From NCBI GenBank assembly GCA_964526835.1, contig CAZGMK010000003.1:123162-187161 (forward strand): DNA of 64,000 bases, given 5' to 3'. The stretch is from DAOSXA01 sp964526835 (lineage in GTDB: Bacteria > Zixibacteria > MSB-5A5 > GN15 > FEB-12). Shown in pieces: positions 8,398 through 17,585 of this stretch. The position numbers and the translations under genes were made by a program. Under the pieces are notes generated by a model that had not been told where the DNA came from, searched no databases, and saw only the letters and a list, made by a program, of their open reading frames with translations. Positions within the stretch are counted from its first letter, which is position 1, and each line of letters starts with the position of its first letter.

Positions 8398-11300
8398 CTA
8401 CGGCTTGACTACCAGCTTGCCTTTCTCATCGGAACCTCGCAGATACCAGAAGTAGACTCCGGGAGACACCACGTGGCCGTTACCGTTGTGGCCGTCCCAT
8501 TGCCATTCCCCCGATACACCATCACGAATCAGCACTGTCTGACCGCTTACCGTCTGAATCAGTATATCGACCGGATCATTGGGAAGACGGAAGGTAACCG
8601 GCCCTTCGGAAAGGCTCACCGGGTTTGGGTAAGCGTAGACACCGTCTGAGATTGTAAACGAGGCCACCCTGGAGTAGTCATAGTTATCTGCGCGGGCCCG
8701 CCAGTAGTACGCACGTCCGGCCTCCAGCGGCGTCGGCGCCTGCCATGATGTGGTCGGGCCGTCCTGCCGGCTCGTTGATCCGGAGGCAGCGCTCGTCATG
8801 AATGAAGAGTCGGTGCTGACTTCGAAGAAGTACTCATGGCTTCCCGGCTCGGCGATGTTCTCTATGGTTAGCGTGGGGCGACGGGAGACTACTGACTGGC
8901 TGACCGGGGAGACCGGAACAGGCACGTAGTCGTCGACGTCGGTGGCGAAACTGAAATAGCGGAAACTCCAGGCGGAGGACGGATCGCTCCAGTCTTGCTG
9001 GTCATTGGCTACAACATGCCAGTAGTAGAGTTGGTTGTTGATCGGCAGGAAAGTGGTGAAGAAATCTGCGCTGGTGGTCCCTCCTGCTCCCGTGCTCGTA
9101 GCGTGCCTGTGTTCCACGAGTTGAGTCATGGCGGCATCGGAGTAGACGTAGAAATCGTAATAGACATCATCGCCATCAGGGTCGGCTGCGTTGATGACTG
9201 TGACCGTGATTGGTGTGTCCGTGACGGTTTCCCCGTCGGCCGGCGACAAGTGATCGGGCGGGGGCGGCGCCTGGTTGGTGGCCAGGCTCACGGTAAATGA
9301 CCTCCCGGCGGAATAGCCGGAATAGGTAATTCCGTCATACACTCGTGAGCGCCAGTAGTACGTCGCCTCGTTCAACGACTCCGAGCACTGCCAGGAGTTA
9401 CTGCTTGTTGCGCCGGATAGCACCAATGAGGAGAACGAGGGGGAATTGGCGACCTCGAAGTGATAGGTTACAGGGGTTCCGTCCGGATCTGTGACTGTGC
9501 CGACAGTGAGGGTTGGGCGTCGCGTATCAACGGTGGCGCCGTTGACCGGCGATGATGGTGAGGGTGTTGGTGGTGCTGTGTTTGGAGTATGGAAAGAGAA
9601 TGGCCCCGCCCATCCGGAGTAGCTGGTTCCGTTGTAGGCCCGGGCCTGCCAGTAGTAAATTGATCCCGTGCTCAGAGCCGGAACCACCGTAGCACAACTC
9701 GTGCCTGCCCCTTCAGCCGTTGAGATCGGTCCGGCCACGAGCTCGGTCAGAGACTCGTCCGAATACACCGAGAACTGATAGGTCTGATCCTCTGTACATC
9801 CGGGCGCAGGAGTGCTGTTGACAACACAGAGCTGCGGCTGTACCGAAGCGACACCTGTTCCCTCGGGTGGAGAGGACAACTCCGGAACTGATGGAGGCGT
9901 GGCGCAGTAGTCAGTGTAGTCAACCTGGAAACTGCTCAGCGAAGTCCAGGCGCTGTAGTTGATGCCGTCATAACATCGCGCTCGCCAGCTATAGGTGGCG
10001 CCGTCAGAGAGGACAATCGGGACTTGCCAGCCAGTGGTTGAGCCTGCCCCCTCTGGGGTTGTTCCTGAGCTCGCCAGCAGGTTTGTCCCCGGTCCATCGT
10101 ACAACTCGAAGAAGTATGTGAGGGCATCACCATCGGGATCGTCACCGTTCTGGACTACCAGATAGACAGTCGAATCGGTGACTGTGCCGCCAGGGCCGGG
10201 TTCAACTATGGTCGTGAGCGACGGCGGGTTGTTGGATTCGATCTGAACGGTAAATTGACAGGGTGTGCAATACGATGAAATGTCGATTCCGTCGTCGGTT
10301 CGGGCCCGCCAGTAGTAGGTGTCGTTGTCAAGAGGCGTTCCAATCGCCCAGTCGGTGTCATCGAACTGCTCGCGGGAAGCCACTAACGAGGAGAAGTTCG
10401 AATAGCGCGAGACTTCAAAGCGATACAAGACTGGTGTGCCGTCGGGGTCTGTCACGCCGCCGACCTCGAAGGTGGGTTGGCTTTCATCAATCTGACTACC
10501 GTCAGCGGGCGCCACCGGAGTGGGAACCGCAGGGGCCTGGTTGGGTGTGTGGAACTTGTATGGCCCCATCCAAGCGGAGTAGCTGGTCCCGTTGTAGACC
10601 CTTGTTCGCCACCAGTACCACCGTCCCGATTCGAGCGATGAGCTGACGGTGTAGCAACTCTGCGACGCCCCTTCCGCCGCGATGCCGGGCCCATGAACCA
10701 ACTGTGACAGGGTGCTGTCGGAATACACTTCGAAATGATAGGTTTGGTCATCCGTGCATCCTGCGGCCGGGGTGGAATTGTGGACACATAAAGTCGGCTG
10801 CGTCGTTGCGACGCCCGATCCGTGATCCGGTGAAGCGAGAGTGGGAGGGCTTGACGGCACGGCGCAATCATTGCCGTCGGCGGCCGAGCGGTAGATACCG
10901 GCGCGGCCGTTTTCGAAGCTCTCGGTGGCCTGGGATGCTCCCCACGCGCCGTTATGGCTCAGCTTCTGCCAGGGGCCGTCCAGTAGCTCGAAGGTCGGCG
11001 AGTGCGAACCAGCCCATTGGTTTTGCTGCTGCCCGGCCGGACGCAGGAGGACCATATACCGGTAGCCGTCGTCACCGGTCCAGGTTCTCCGGAAAATAAC
11101 CCAATTCTGGCCGAAGGAGTCCTTGCCCTGGCCTTCAGTGATGACGCAATCATCGCAATCCACCGAGGCGACGTACCACTCCACCTGGTCGGTGTCCCAG
11201 GCCGGGTCGTTGCCGTCACGGCCCACTCGGACCCCCAGTGCGTCAATCCAGTAACAACTGTCGCCAGGCGTGCCGGCCGCCACACACATGCCGTCGCTGC

Positions 11301-12516
11301 CGCCGCCGTCCAGCCAGTTCAGGACGCCCAGGCGGTTCTCGGGGACATTGGCGAAGGAGATGTAGGTCGTGCGGGCTCGGGTTAGATAATAGAGGGCCAG
11401 GCAGTCGTACCAGTAGATCCGAAAGGGATACTCAAGATAGCCGTGGCCTGGATTGAACCAGTTCTCGACGCCCTCCTGAGAGCAGTCGACCAGTCCCTGA
11501 TATATCGACACCGGGCTGTAGTCGGCCGCCACCGTGGCGGTGTTGATCGAGGAAACACTGTTAGTCGGGCCTGGATAAAGCAACTGCTGGTTGTGATCGT
11601 GAGGCGAAAGACCGAATTCAAACTCTCGGTGAACGGGTTTGACCAGGCTGCCGTCAAAATACTCCGGCTGATAACCGGCCGCGTAGCTATCCTTGTCGCC
11701 GTACGCCCAGGCCAGGGCGTTAATGCAGACATCAATGCCGAGTCGATTCTTGAGGCTGTCGGCCAGTATGGAGGTATACTTGATCAGCACAGTATCTTTG
11801 AATGCCTGTTGCCACTCGGAGATCGTCCAGGCACCGTATTGGGCCGTCGGTCCCCCCAGAGCTGGTTCATGGATGTGACGCCCGGGCGTGCTTGTGGAGA
11901 CGCCCACGGTCTGCGGAATGCTCATGTTATCGAACCACAGGCCGGAGACACTGTACATGCGGCCGCTGTGACGGTTGACGATCATTTCCGCATAGTCCAC
12001 GAAGTGATGCAGGAAGTTCAGGTTGGTGTTGTTGATCAAAGCTCGGGTGCCGTTGTAGGTCAGCAACCTCGAATCGTATTCACTCGTCGAATAGGCCGAG
12101 TACGCCCCGAAGCTCGTCGGCGTGTAATCATGGGAGTGCCAGTACATTGAGGTTGAGTCCTCGCCGTCAGCCTCCATTCTGGGGCCAACCCACTCGTTCA
12201 CCGGCGGCAGCCCGGCACACGAGTAGTAAGGATCGTTGAAGTTGTGGTATACGTAGAACCTCAACTGGGGGTCCAGGGCATACAACTCGTTGTATTTCGA
12301 TACGTAGCCCGAACCGTAAGATCCATCGGCTACCAGGACCTCGTAACGACCGGCGATTATGGAGTCCACCTGGCTGGACATCGGGACCGTGCCGTAATCG
12401 AAATTGAAGTAGTTTACGCTGGGAGTGAGGTCTTCAGCCCCGGCTATCCCGGTCCAAGCAACCGTAACCAGGACCGATATCATGATCAACGAGATTCGTC
12501 TACTGTGTCTTTGCAT
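8398..12516 (-). CDS. large secreted protein: GHL15-like catalytic region, repeated Fn3-like modules, C-terminal sorting domain
   Basis: A 1372-aa protein with a signal peptide (about residues 1-27, cleaved after GIAGA). Residues about 30-480 resemble putative glycoside hydrolases of the GHL15 type (VNYFNFDYGTVP, FDNMS, RTTYISFANVPENR). From about residue 560 there is a series of Fn3-like modules with the motif YYWRARxYDGxxYSxW. An A-B module pair is duplicated: GSGVATTQPTLCVHNSTPA is answered later by GTGVASVQPQLCVVNSTPA. The last 75 residues (YAYPNPVSLSEGPVTF ... SPGVYFWYLRG) form a FlgD-Ig or Por-type sorting domain, suggesting type IX-like export and surface attachment. Polysaccharide degradation or binding is inferred from fold resemblance only. 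Confidence 0.72.
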   Translation of the reverse strand: MQRHSRRISLIMISVLVTVAWTGIAGAEDLTPSVNYFNFDYGTVPMSSQVDSIIAGRYEVLVADGSYGSGYVSKYNELYALDPQLRFYVYHNFNDPYYSCAGLPPVNEWVGPRMEADGEDSTSMYWHSHDYTPTSFGAYSAYSTSEYDSRLLTYNGTRALINNTNLNFLHHFVDYAEMIVNRHSGRMYSVSGLWFDNMSIPQTVGVSTSTPGRHIHEPALGGPTAQYGAWTISEWQQAFKDTVLIKYTSILADSLKNRLGIDVCINALAWAYGDKDSYAAGYQPEYFDGSLVKPVHREFEFGLSPHDHNQQLLYPGPTNSVSSINTATVAADYSPVSIYQGLVDCSQEGVENWFNPGHGYLEYPFRIYWYDCLALYYLTRARTTYISFANVPENRLGVLNWLDGGGSDGMCVAAGTPGDSCYWIDALGVRVGRDGNDPAWDTDQVEWYVASVDCDDCVITEGQGKDSFGQNWVIFRRTWTGDDGYRYMVLLRPAGQQQNQWAGSHSPTFELLDGPWQKLSHNGAWGASQATESFENGRAGIYRSAADGNDCAVPSSPPTLASPDHGSGVATTQPTLCVHNSTPAAGCTDDQTYHFEVYSDSTLSQLVHGPGIAAEGASQSCYTVSSSLESGRWYWWRTRVYNGTSYSAWMGPYKFHTPNQAPAVPTPVAPADGSQIDESQPTFEVGGVTDPDGTPVLYRFEVSRYSNFSSLVASREQFDDTDWAIGTPLDNDTYYWRARTDDGIDISSYCTPCQFTVQIESNNPPSLTTIVEPGPGGTVTDSTVYLVVQNGDDPDGDALTYFFELYDGPGTNLLASSGTTPEGAGSTTGWQVPIVLSDGATYSWRARCYDGINYSAWTSLSSFQVDYTDYCATPPSVPELSSPPEGTGVASVQPQLCVVNSTPAPGCTEDQTYQFSVYSDESLTELVAGPISTAEGAGTSCATVVPALSTGSIYYWQARAYNGTSYSGWAGPFSFHTPNTAPPTPSPSSPVNGATVDTRRPTLTVGTVTDPDGTPVTYHFEVANSPSFSSLVLSGATSSNSWQCSESLNEATYYWRSRVYDGITYSGYSAGRSFTVSLATNQAPPPPDHLSPADGETVTDTPITVTVINAADPDGDDVYYDFYVYSDAAMTQLVEHRHATSTGAGGTTSADFFTTFLPINNQLYYWHVVANDQQDWSDPSSAWSFRYFSFATDVDDYVPVPVSPVSQSVVSRRPTLTIENIAEPGSHEYFFEVSTDSSFMTSAASGSTSRQDGPTTSWQAPTPLEAGRAYYWRARADNYDYSRVASFTISDGVYAYPNPVSLSEGPVTFRLPNDPVDILIQTVSGQTVLIRDGVSGEWQWDGHNGNGHVVSPGVYFWYLRGSDEKGKLVVKP

Positions 12517-12627
12517 AGATATTTCCCACCGTTAGGATCGTAGTCGCTCGACCACCAAGCAGTACATAGGAGAAGGGCACTCTCTCAATTACTTTCTGAT
12601 ATACGTGACCATCCAGGGAAACACAAC

Positions 12628-12649
12628 AAAAACCGTTCCCTTCGGGCCG
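12628..12649 (-). terminator. weak terminator-like hairpin after the glycan operon
   Basis: On the minus strand CGGCCCGAAGGGAACGG (12649-12633) can form a short interrupted stem with a GAA loop and is followed by TTTTT (12632-12628). It lies about 110 nt past the last gene of the glycan operon and before the secreted-protein gene, the position expected for a terminator. The stem is weak. Confidence 0.33.
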
Positions 12650-12758
12650 CTGTTTACTTCGTCGGCTAAGTCTTTTCCGGGCAAGTGCTTGGCCGCATCG
12701 CCAGGCGCATCCCGGGCGAATCGGTGCTGCCTTGCTGCCTTGGAATTGATCAGTGCGT

Positions 12759-13925
12759 TCAACCTTCGACCCGTCTCGATTCCGAGAGAGAGCCTGACTT
12801 CTCTCTGGCCAGTTGTTCATACAGTCCTGTCAGCCGCTCAAGAGTCACCTCCCAGCGGAAGCGTTGCCGGATTGCCTCACCACCGGCCCGACCGATGTCG
12901 TTGCGGAGCTGCTCGTTTACAATGTATTTTCTCACGCCGGCCAGGAAGTCCTCGGCATCATCCGGCCGATAGAGGTGGCCCAGCGCCGGCGAGTTGATCA
13001 ATTCGCTGTTACCCCCGACGGCAGACGCCACCGGAGGACGGCCCGTCGCCATATACTCCATTAGTGAGTTAGAGAGGCTCTCTCCCTTAGAACATAGCAC
13101 GGCAATGTCAAATCCATAGAGATCGGCGCCTACTGTTTTCGATCTGCCGGGCAGCGAGACACGATCCCGAAGACCCAGCTCGTCGATCATGCGCTGAAGC
13201 TTCTCCCTCTGATCGCCTTCTCCGATGATGACAAAGCGCGCTTGCTCGTACTCTTGTGCAAGTGTGGCGGCGCACCGAATGAAGAAGGGCAGGTTCTTGA
13301 TCGGCCGCAGGTTGGCGACGGTCCCAATGACGATATGGTGCGGCTGGAAGCCCCAGCGTCGTCGCGTCTCCGCAATGGCCGTAGCATCGGGCCGGCGATA
13401 GTCATCGGGGTCGATTCCGTTCGGAATTACCGATACCTGCGCTCGGTTCAACTTTTCAACTTCGATGGCCTCTTCAGCCGCTGCCGTCGAGTTTGCGACA
13501 TAGTGGTCGGTCTTCCCGCGCAGCCACCGCAGGACAGCGATCTCCGCACGATTGTGCCAGTAGCCTGCACCCAGATTGCGACGGCTCGCAATTACCACCG
13601 GCGTCCCCGCCGCCCGCGCCCAGAGTGTCCCGATCAGATTCGCGTCATGGAAGAATGTCTGCACAATGTCAATGCGATTCTCCCGGCAGAAGGTTCGAAA
13701 CTCGCGTCGGCCTCGGAAGTAGTCCAGGCTTCGAAACGAGCGAAAGCGGATGATGGCTGAGGGCGCCTCAAGTCTGGTCGACGCCCACCAATCGCTCTCT
13801 CGGAGACACACCACGTGCGGCTGCACCCGCGATCTGTCGATCCGGCCGATTGTGTGCAGCAGTTGCCGTTCTGTCCCGGCGTACGGAGAGCTTATGGTGT
13901 CAATAACATAGGCAACATTAATCAT
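12759..13925 (-). CDS. glycosyltransferase family 4 (GT-B)
   Basis: A 388-aa GT-B transferase. The start at 13925 overlaps the upstream stop by ATGA and gives MINVAYVIDTISSPYAGTER. A longer in-frame start at 14099 is rejected because it runs through the upstream gene. The N-terminal acceptor domain has GTERQLLHTIGRI. The C-terminal donor-binding domain has GTVANLRPIKN, and the GT4 E-x7-E motif lies in CSKGESLSNSLMEYMATG. It transfers an activated sugar to a growing glycan at the cytoplasmic face of the membrane. It is last in the seven-gene glycan operon; donor and linkage cannot be read from the sequence. Confidence 0.85.
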   Translation of the reverse strand: MINVAYVIDTISSPYAGTERQLLHTIGRIDRSRVQPHVVCLRESDWWASTRLEAPSAIIRFRSFRSLDYFRGRREFRTFCRENRIDIVQTFFHDANLIGTLWARAAGTPVVIASRRNLGAGYWHNRAEIAVLRWLRGKTDHYVANSTAAAEEAIEVEKLNRAQVSVIPNGIDPDDYRRPDATAIAETRRRWGFQPHHIVIGTVANLRPIKNLPFFIRCAATLAQEYEQARFVIIGEGDQREKLQRMIDELGLRDRVSLPGRSKTVGADLYGFDIAVLCSKGESLSNSLMEYMATGRPPVASAVGGNSELINSPALGHLYRPDDAEDFLAGVRKYIVNEQLRNDIGRAGGEAIRQRFRWEVTLERLTGLYEQLAREKSGSLSESRRVEG

Positions 13926-15028
13926 GATAACACCAGGCGATAGACCTTGGTCAGTTCTTCGGCTTGCCTTTCGAACGAGAAGCGCTTTCCGACCACATCC
14001 GCAGCGGCCCTGGCCAACCTCTGGCGCAGGTCCGGATCCTGAGCTACTCCGGTCATGGCGCCGGACATCGCGACCTGATCGCCATACGGGACCAGCCACC
14101 CACTTACTCCGTCCTCAATCAGTTCCGGTACTCCGCCGACGTCGGTGGCTACCACCGGCAGGCCAACAGCCATGGCTTCCAGGACGATATTGGGCAGGCC
14201 CTCGGATCGGGAGGGATTAGCCAGGATATCGGCGCCCTTGAGACAGCCGATCAGATTGTGCTCGTAGCCGGGGCAGCGTACGTACTCACTCAGCCCATGT
14301 TCGTGAATCCAGCGAGCCATTCCCGGCCGATCCGGACCCTCGCCAAAGAGCACCAGGCGGAGTCGTCCTTCCCGAGCGATCGCATTTGTGAAGGCCCTGA
14401 CCAGGAACCGCTGTCCTTTCTCCCGGCTGAACCGTCCGGCGGCCACGGCCACGATCGACTCGTTCGGCAAATCAAGCTGTGCGCGGATATCCACTGGGTC
14501 AGCATCGGCAAAGGCCTCGGGATCGATACTGTTGTAAATGACTGATAGTTTCCTCGACGGCACACCCCAGCGACGCAGGTACTCGGCCTGGGCGCGCGAC
14601 ACTGCCACCACCCGGTTGGCGAAACGCATCAGAATGCGATCAACCAGTTGGAAAGCCCGGACTTTGGCGTTCTCCTGAGTGAATCCGCGAGCGAAGCATA
14701 TGTGGGCGGCGCCGGTGCGGGTCCTGACCACGTGACCCAGAATATGGCTGCGGTAGTCATGGGTGCATATGATCCCGACATGGTTGCTCCTGATGTATTC
14801 AATGAGCCCTGTCAGCGCCGCCGGATCGTACGCCGAACGAACAGATAGAGCAGCAGTTTCTACGTTACTGTTGCGCGCCCTGTCGAGCAGCGCCGGACGA
14901 ACACCGTCTTCGGTGAAGGACCCGATCAGGACCTCGTATTCACTGCCTCTCAGCAGCTCAGCGTGGCGCAGCAGCTGGCGTTCGGGCCCGCCGAAGAAAT
15001 TCGAGGCGCGCAGGTGAAGGATCTTCAT
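13922..15028 (-). CDS. glycosyltransferase family 4 (GT-B)
   Basis: A 368-aa GT4 enzyme. The start at 15028 overlaps the upstream stop (ATGA) and gives MKILHLRASNFFGGPERQLL. The longer in-frame start at 15178 lies inside the neighbour and is rejected. The donor-site motif is NPSRSEGLPNIVLEAMAVG (E-x7-E), followed by PVVATDVGGVPELIEDG. AAGRFSREKGQ marks the start of the C-terminal Rossmann domain. The N-terminal glycine loop FGGPERQLLRHAELL resembles that of the next gene (YAGTERQLLHTIGRI), so the two may be ancient paralogues adding successive sugars. It is coupled to both neighbours by 4-bp overlaps. Confidence 0.86.
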   Translation of the reverse strand: MKILHLRASNFFGGPERQLLRHAELLRGSEYEVLIGSFTEDGVRPALLDRARNSNVETAALSVRSAYDPAALTGLIEYIRSNHVGIICTHDYRSHILGHVVRTRTGAAHICFARGFTQENAKVRAFQLVDRILMRFANRVVAVSRAQAEYLRRWGVPSRKLSVIYNSIDPEAFADADPVDIRAQLDLPNESIVAVAAGRFSREKGQRFLVRAFTNAIAREGRLRLVLFGEGPDRPGMARWIHEHGLSEYVRCPGYEHNLIGCLKGADILANPSRSEGLPNIVLEAMAVGLPVVATDVGGVPELIEDGVSGWLVPYGDQVAMSGAMTGVAQDPDLRQRLARAAADVVGKRFSFERQAEELTKVYRLVLS

Positions 15029-16230
15029 GAAATGCCCACCGAACGATGGAGGAACCGATCTAGCTTGTTGACCAGGGCCGGCCATCCGTAGCGCTGCTCG
15101 ACGAGACGTCGCCCGGCCTGTCCCATAGTCTTCGCCTTCTCCCGGTCGCTCAAGACAGCTCCGACGGCCTCGACCCAATCTTCGGGCTCGTCGGCAATCA
15201 GAAGGTGTTCGTTGACCCGCAAGTCGAGCCCTTCCGCGCCGACGGTAGTGGAGATTACCGGCTTGCGCATCGCCAGGGCTTCAAGAATCTTCAGACGCGA
15301 TCCTCCACCGACTCGCAAGGGCACTACGTAGATGGAAGCCTTGTTGATGTATGGTCGGACATCGTCGACCGTTCCGGTAACCGTTACGCCTTCGACCTTC
15401 TCGAGATCACGAACCGAGACGGACGGGTTCCTGCCGACGATAGTGAACGAGATTCCCGAATACTGCTCTCGCAGGAGGGGGAGAACTCGTCGAACGAAGA
15501 ATATGGCCGCGTCCTGGTTCGGTCGCCAGTCCATAGAGCCGGTGAATACGAGCCCTGATGCATTCAACCCACCTGAGTCGTCGTCGGAGCGGAAGTAGTC
15601 CAGGTCTACGCCGTTGTCGATGACCTCGACCGGAAGCCGATGGTTATAGCCCCGAATGGTTTCCGCATCGGACTCCGAAACCGCCGTAGCCGCCTCGACG
15701 GCGCCGAAGACCTTGCGCTCGAATCGCTCCATTTTCACTGCCTGAGAGGCGAGGTAGGCTCGACGGAACCGGCTGCTCTGGGCGCTCGCGTAGCGAACCC
15801 ATATCTGTGCTTCGATATTGTGCGATGCGACTATTCTTCGAATGTCAGTCCGGTCCAGCACATAGCGTGCATACGGCGTCCATTCGCACAGGACCAGATC
15901 ATAGTTCTCCTTCTGCAGCAACTCCTGTATGGCTCGCTTGAACTCGGGCCGAAAGTGGTTGTCAACGCTGTAGGGATAGGGCGAGAAGATATTCTTCGCC
16001 AAGCGGAAGTAGAAGCCGATTCCCGACTTGGCCGGTAGTTCGACTTCGACGGGGATCGGGTTCATCCTCTGCTCGGATAGCTCTGCGAACCCATCTGATT
16101 CACGGCGGCCGAAGGCCAGGTACGTCAGGTCGTGACGATGGGCCAGCCCGGCATGCAGGTGGTAGCTGCGAATGCGCTTGCCGGTGTTGAGCGGCCAGGG
16201 GTATTCTTCATCTATGACCAGAATCTTCAT
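15025..16230 (-). CDS. glycosyltransferase family 4, EpsH1/PEP-CTERM sugar-transferase type
   Basis: A 401-aa transferase beginning MKILVIDEEYPWPLNTGKR, a glycine-poor N terminus with the basic loop seen in sugar transferases of exosortase/EpsH-associated clusters (TIGR03087-like). The central part has AAVSESDAETIRGYNHRLPV and NGVDLDYF. The C-terminal domain has FTGSMDWRPNQDAAIFFV and VVPLRVGGGSRLKILEALAM, where the family usually carries the donor-site Glu. The start overlaps the stop of the PaaK-like gene by ATGA. The role is addition of a sugar during surface polysaccharide assembly. The exosortase link is family resemblance only; no exosortase gene is in the window. Confidence 0.82.
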   Translation of the reverse strand: MKILVIDEEYPWPLNTGKRIRSYHLHAGLAHRHDLTYLAFGRRESDGFAELSEQRMNPIPVEVELPAKSGIGFYFRLAKNIFSPYPYSVDNHFRPEFKRAIQELLQKENYDLVLCEWTPYARYVLDRTDIRRIVASHNIEAQIWVRYASAQSSRFRRAYLASQAVKMERFERKVFGAVEAATAVSESDAETIRGYNHRLPVEVIDNGVDLDYFRSDDDSGGLNASGLVFTGSMDWRPNQDAAIFFVRRVLPLLREQYSGISFTIVGRNPSVSVRDLEKVEGVTVTGTVDDVRPYINKASIYVVPLRVGGGSRLKILEALAMRKPVISTTVGAEGLDLRVNEHLLIADEPEDWVEAVGAVLSDREKAKTMGQAGRRLVEQRYGWPALVNKLDRFLHRSVGIS

Positions 16231-17582
16231 GGACCGGTCCGTTTCGGTGGTTCGATGTTGCAGATTGAGAACTGGTACTTTCCGCGCGGAGTACGCTTCA
16301 ACGCCTCGACGTACTCGATATCATATTTCATCTGTGGCCCAAAGAAGCGTGGAACCGCTTCAGAGAGCATGCGCAGCGAATGATCGCCGAACTGCTCGGT
16401 GCGGACAATTCGGAACAGCAGATGGTCCAGCCGATCCTGAATTACCTGAACCTGCCAGATGCCAGGGATCTCGATCGCCAGATTAACCATGATTGACACT
16501 CCCGACAACATCCGTCCCTCGGGCGTATAGAGAAAGTCAGTGTGTCGTCCGAAGATCTTCTTGAGGCGAGGCAGGGTGCGGCCGCACGAACAGGTGCCGG
16601 TCATGGGCAGGGCCATATCCTCGGTCTTGTAGCGGATCAGCGGCATGGCCTCGTTGACGAGATCGGTGATGATCAGATCACCCGGCTCGCTGCCGTCGTC
16701 GCCCTCGAGCTCGATGTACAAGCCTTCGGCGTGGACGTGCATTCCCTCACGGGCCGGGCATTCAGAGGCGATGACGCTCAGCTCCTCACAACCGTAGCGA
16801 TCGAAGACCGGCGCGCCGAAAGCCCTTTCGATCAACTCCCTCTCCGGATCGGTGAGAACTTCGGCGGTGGACAGGATACTCTCGGTCGGCAGATCACCAA
16901 TGCTGCGTTCATCCAGAAACTGCGCCAATATGTAGAGCGAGTGGGCGTGGCCAAACAGGAAGCGCGCCCCATACCTTCGCAGTTGATCCAGGAAGGCCAG
17001 CGTCTTGTCTTCATCCATCACGAGGGTATCCAGCGCGATACGCCTCAGTGTCAGGAAATTGTAGACTCTGTAGCGCCATGTGTCTTCTCCCTCTTCGGCG
17101 CCCCAAAGCATGGCCAGTTTCTCGCCGGGGCGGTAACCTGTCCAGGTATCGTGGCGCATGGTGGCGGCTTTCTTGTGGGCGGCGCCGTTGCGACTCCAGA
17201 ATAGCTTGAGCGGCACCCCAGTGGAGCCGCCGGTCTTCTTGGGGATCAGGTCTGCCCGGGCAAACCGGTTCGAGAGCAGCCGATCAGCCTGTTGCCGCAC
17301 ATCTTGTTTGGTCAACATCGGAATCCGGCGAAAGTCGGAATGGTCCCGAATGTCCCCCGGATGAATACCCTCGCCGTCGAACAACTCTCGATAGTATGGG
17401 ACGTGTTCATACGCCGCCGCCAAAAGGCGCTTGAGTCGGCGCCATTGCAGATCCTGAATCTGGTCGGACGACCAGTACTGTGACTCCTCCAATTCTCTCA
17501 GGCGTGGCAGGATGTCGAAGCCCTCGCGCCGATACGATAGGGGCAGGAATACGTTCTGAGCCAGCGGCTTGATCAGGTCCAT
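16227..17582 (-). CDS. PaaK/CapK-like adenylate-forming enzyme
   Basis: A 451-aa member of the phenylacetate-CoA ligase / coenzyme F390 synthetase branch of adenylate-forming enzymes. The nucleotide loop is KKTGGSTGVPLKLFWS (about residues 116-131). DRYGCEELSVIASECP lies near residue 262, and the last third has RYKTEDMALPMTGTCSCGRTLPRLKKIFGRHTD. CapK-type members occur in capsule and exopolysaccharide clusters and probably activate a carboxylic acid that decorates the sugar chain; the substrate is unknown. It sits in the middle of the glycan operon, 3 bp after the membrane-protein gene and overlapping the next gene by ATGA. It could supply the orphan ACP at 5199-5444, but that is speculation. 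Confidence 0.85.
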   Translation of the reverse strand: MDLIKPLAQNVFLPLSYRREGFDILPRLRELEESQYWSSDQIQDLQWRRLKRLLAAAYEHVPYYRELFDGEGIHPGDIRDHSDFRRIPMLTKQDVRQQADRLLSNRFARADLIPKKTGGSTGVPLKLFWSRNGAAHKKAATMRHDTWTGYRPGEKLAMLWGAEEGEDTWRYRVYNFLTLRRIALDTLVMDEDKTLAFLDQLRRYGARFLFGHAHSLYILAQFLDERSIGDLPTESILSTAEVLTDPERELIERAFGAPVFDRYGCEELSVIASECPAREGMHVHAEGLYIELEGDDGSEPGDLIITDLVNEAMPLIRYKTEDMALPMTGTCSCGRTLPRLKKIFGRHTDFLYTPEGRMLSGVSIMVNLAIEIPGIWQVQVIQDRLDHLLFRIVRTEQFGDHSLRMLSEAVPRFFGPQMKYDIEYVEALKRTPRGKYQFSICNIEPPKRTGP

Positions 17583-17585
17583 AGT

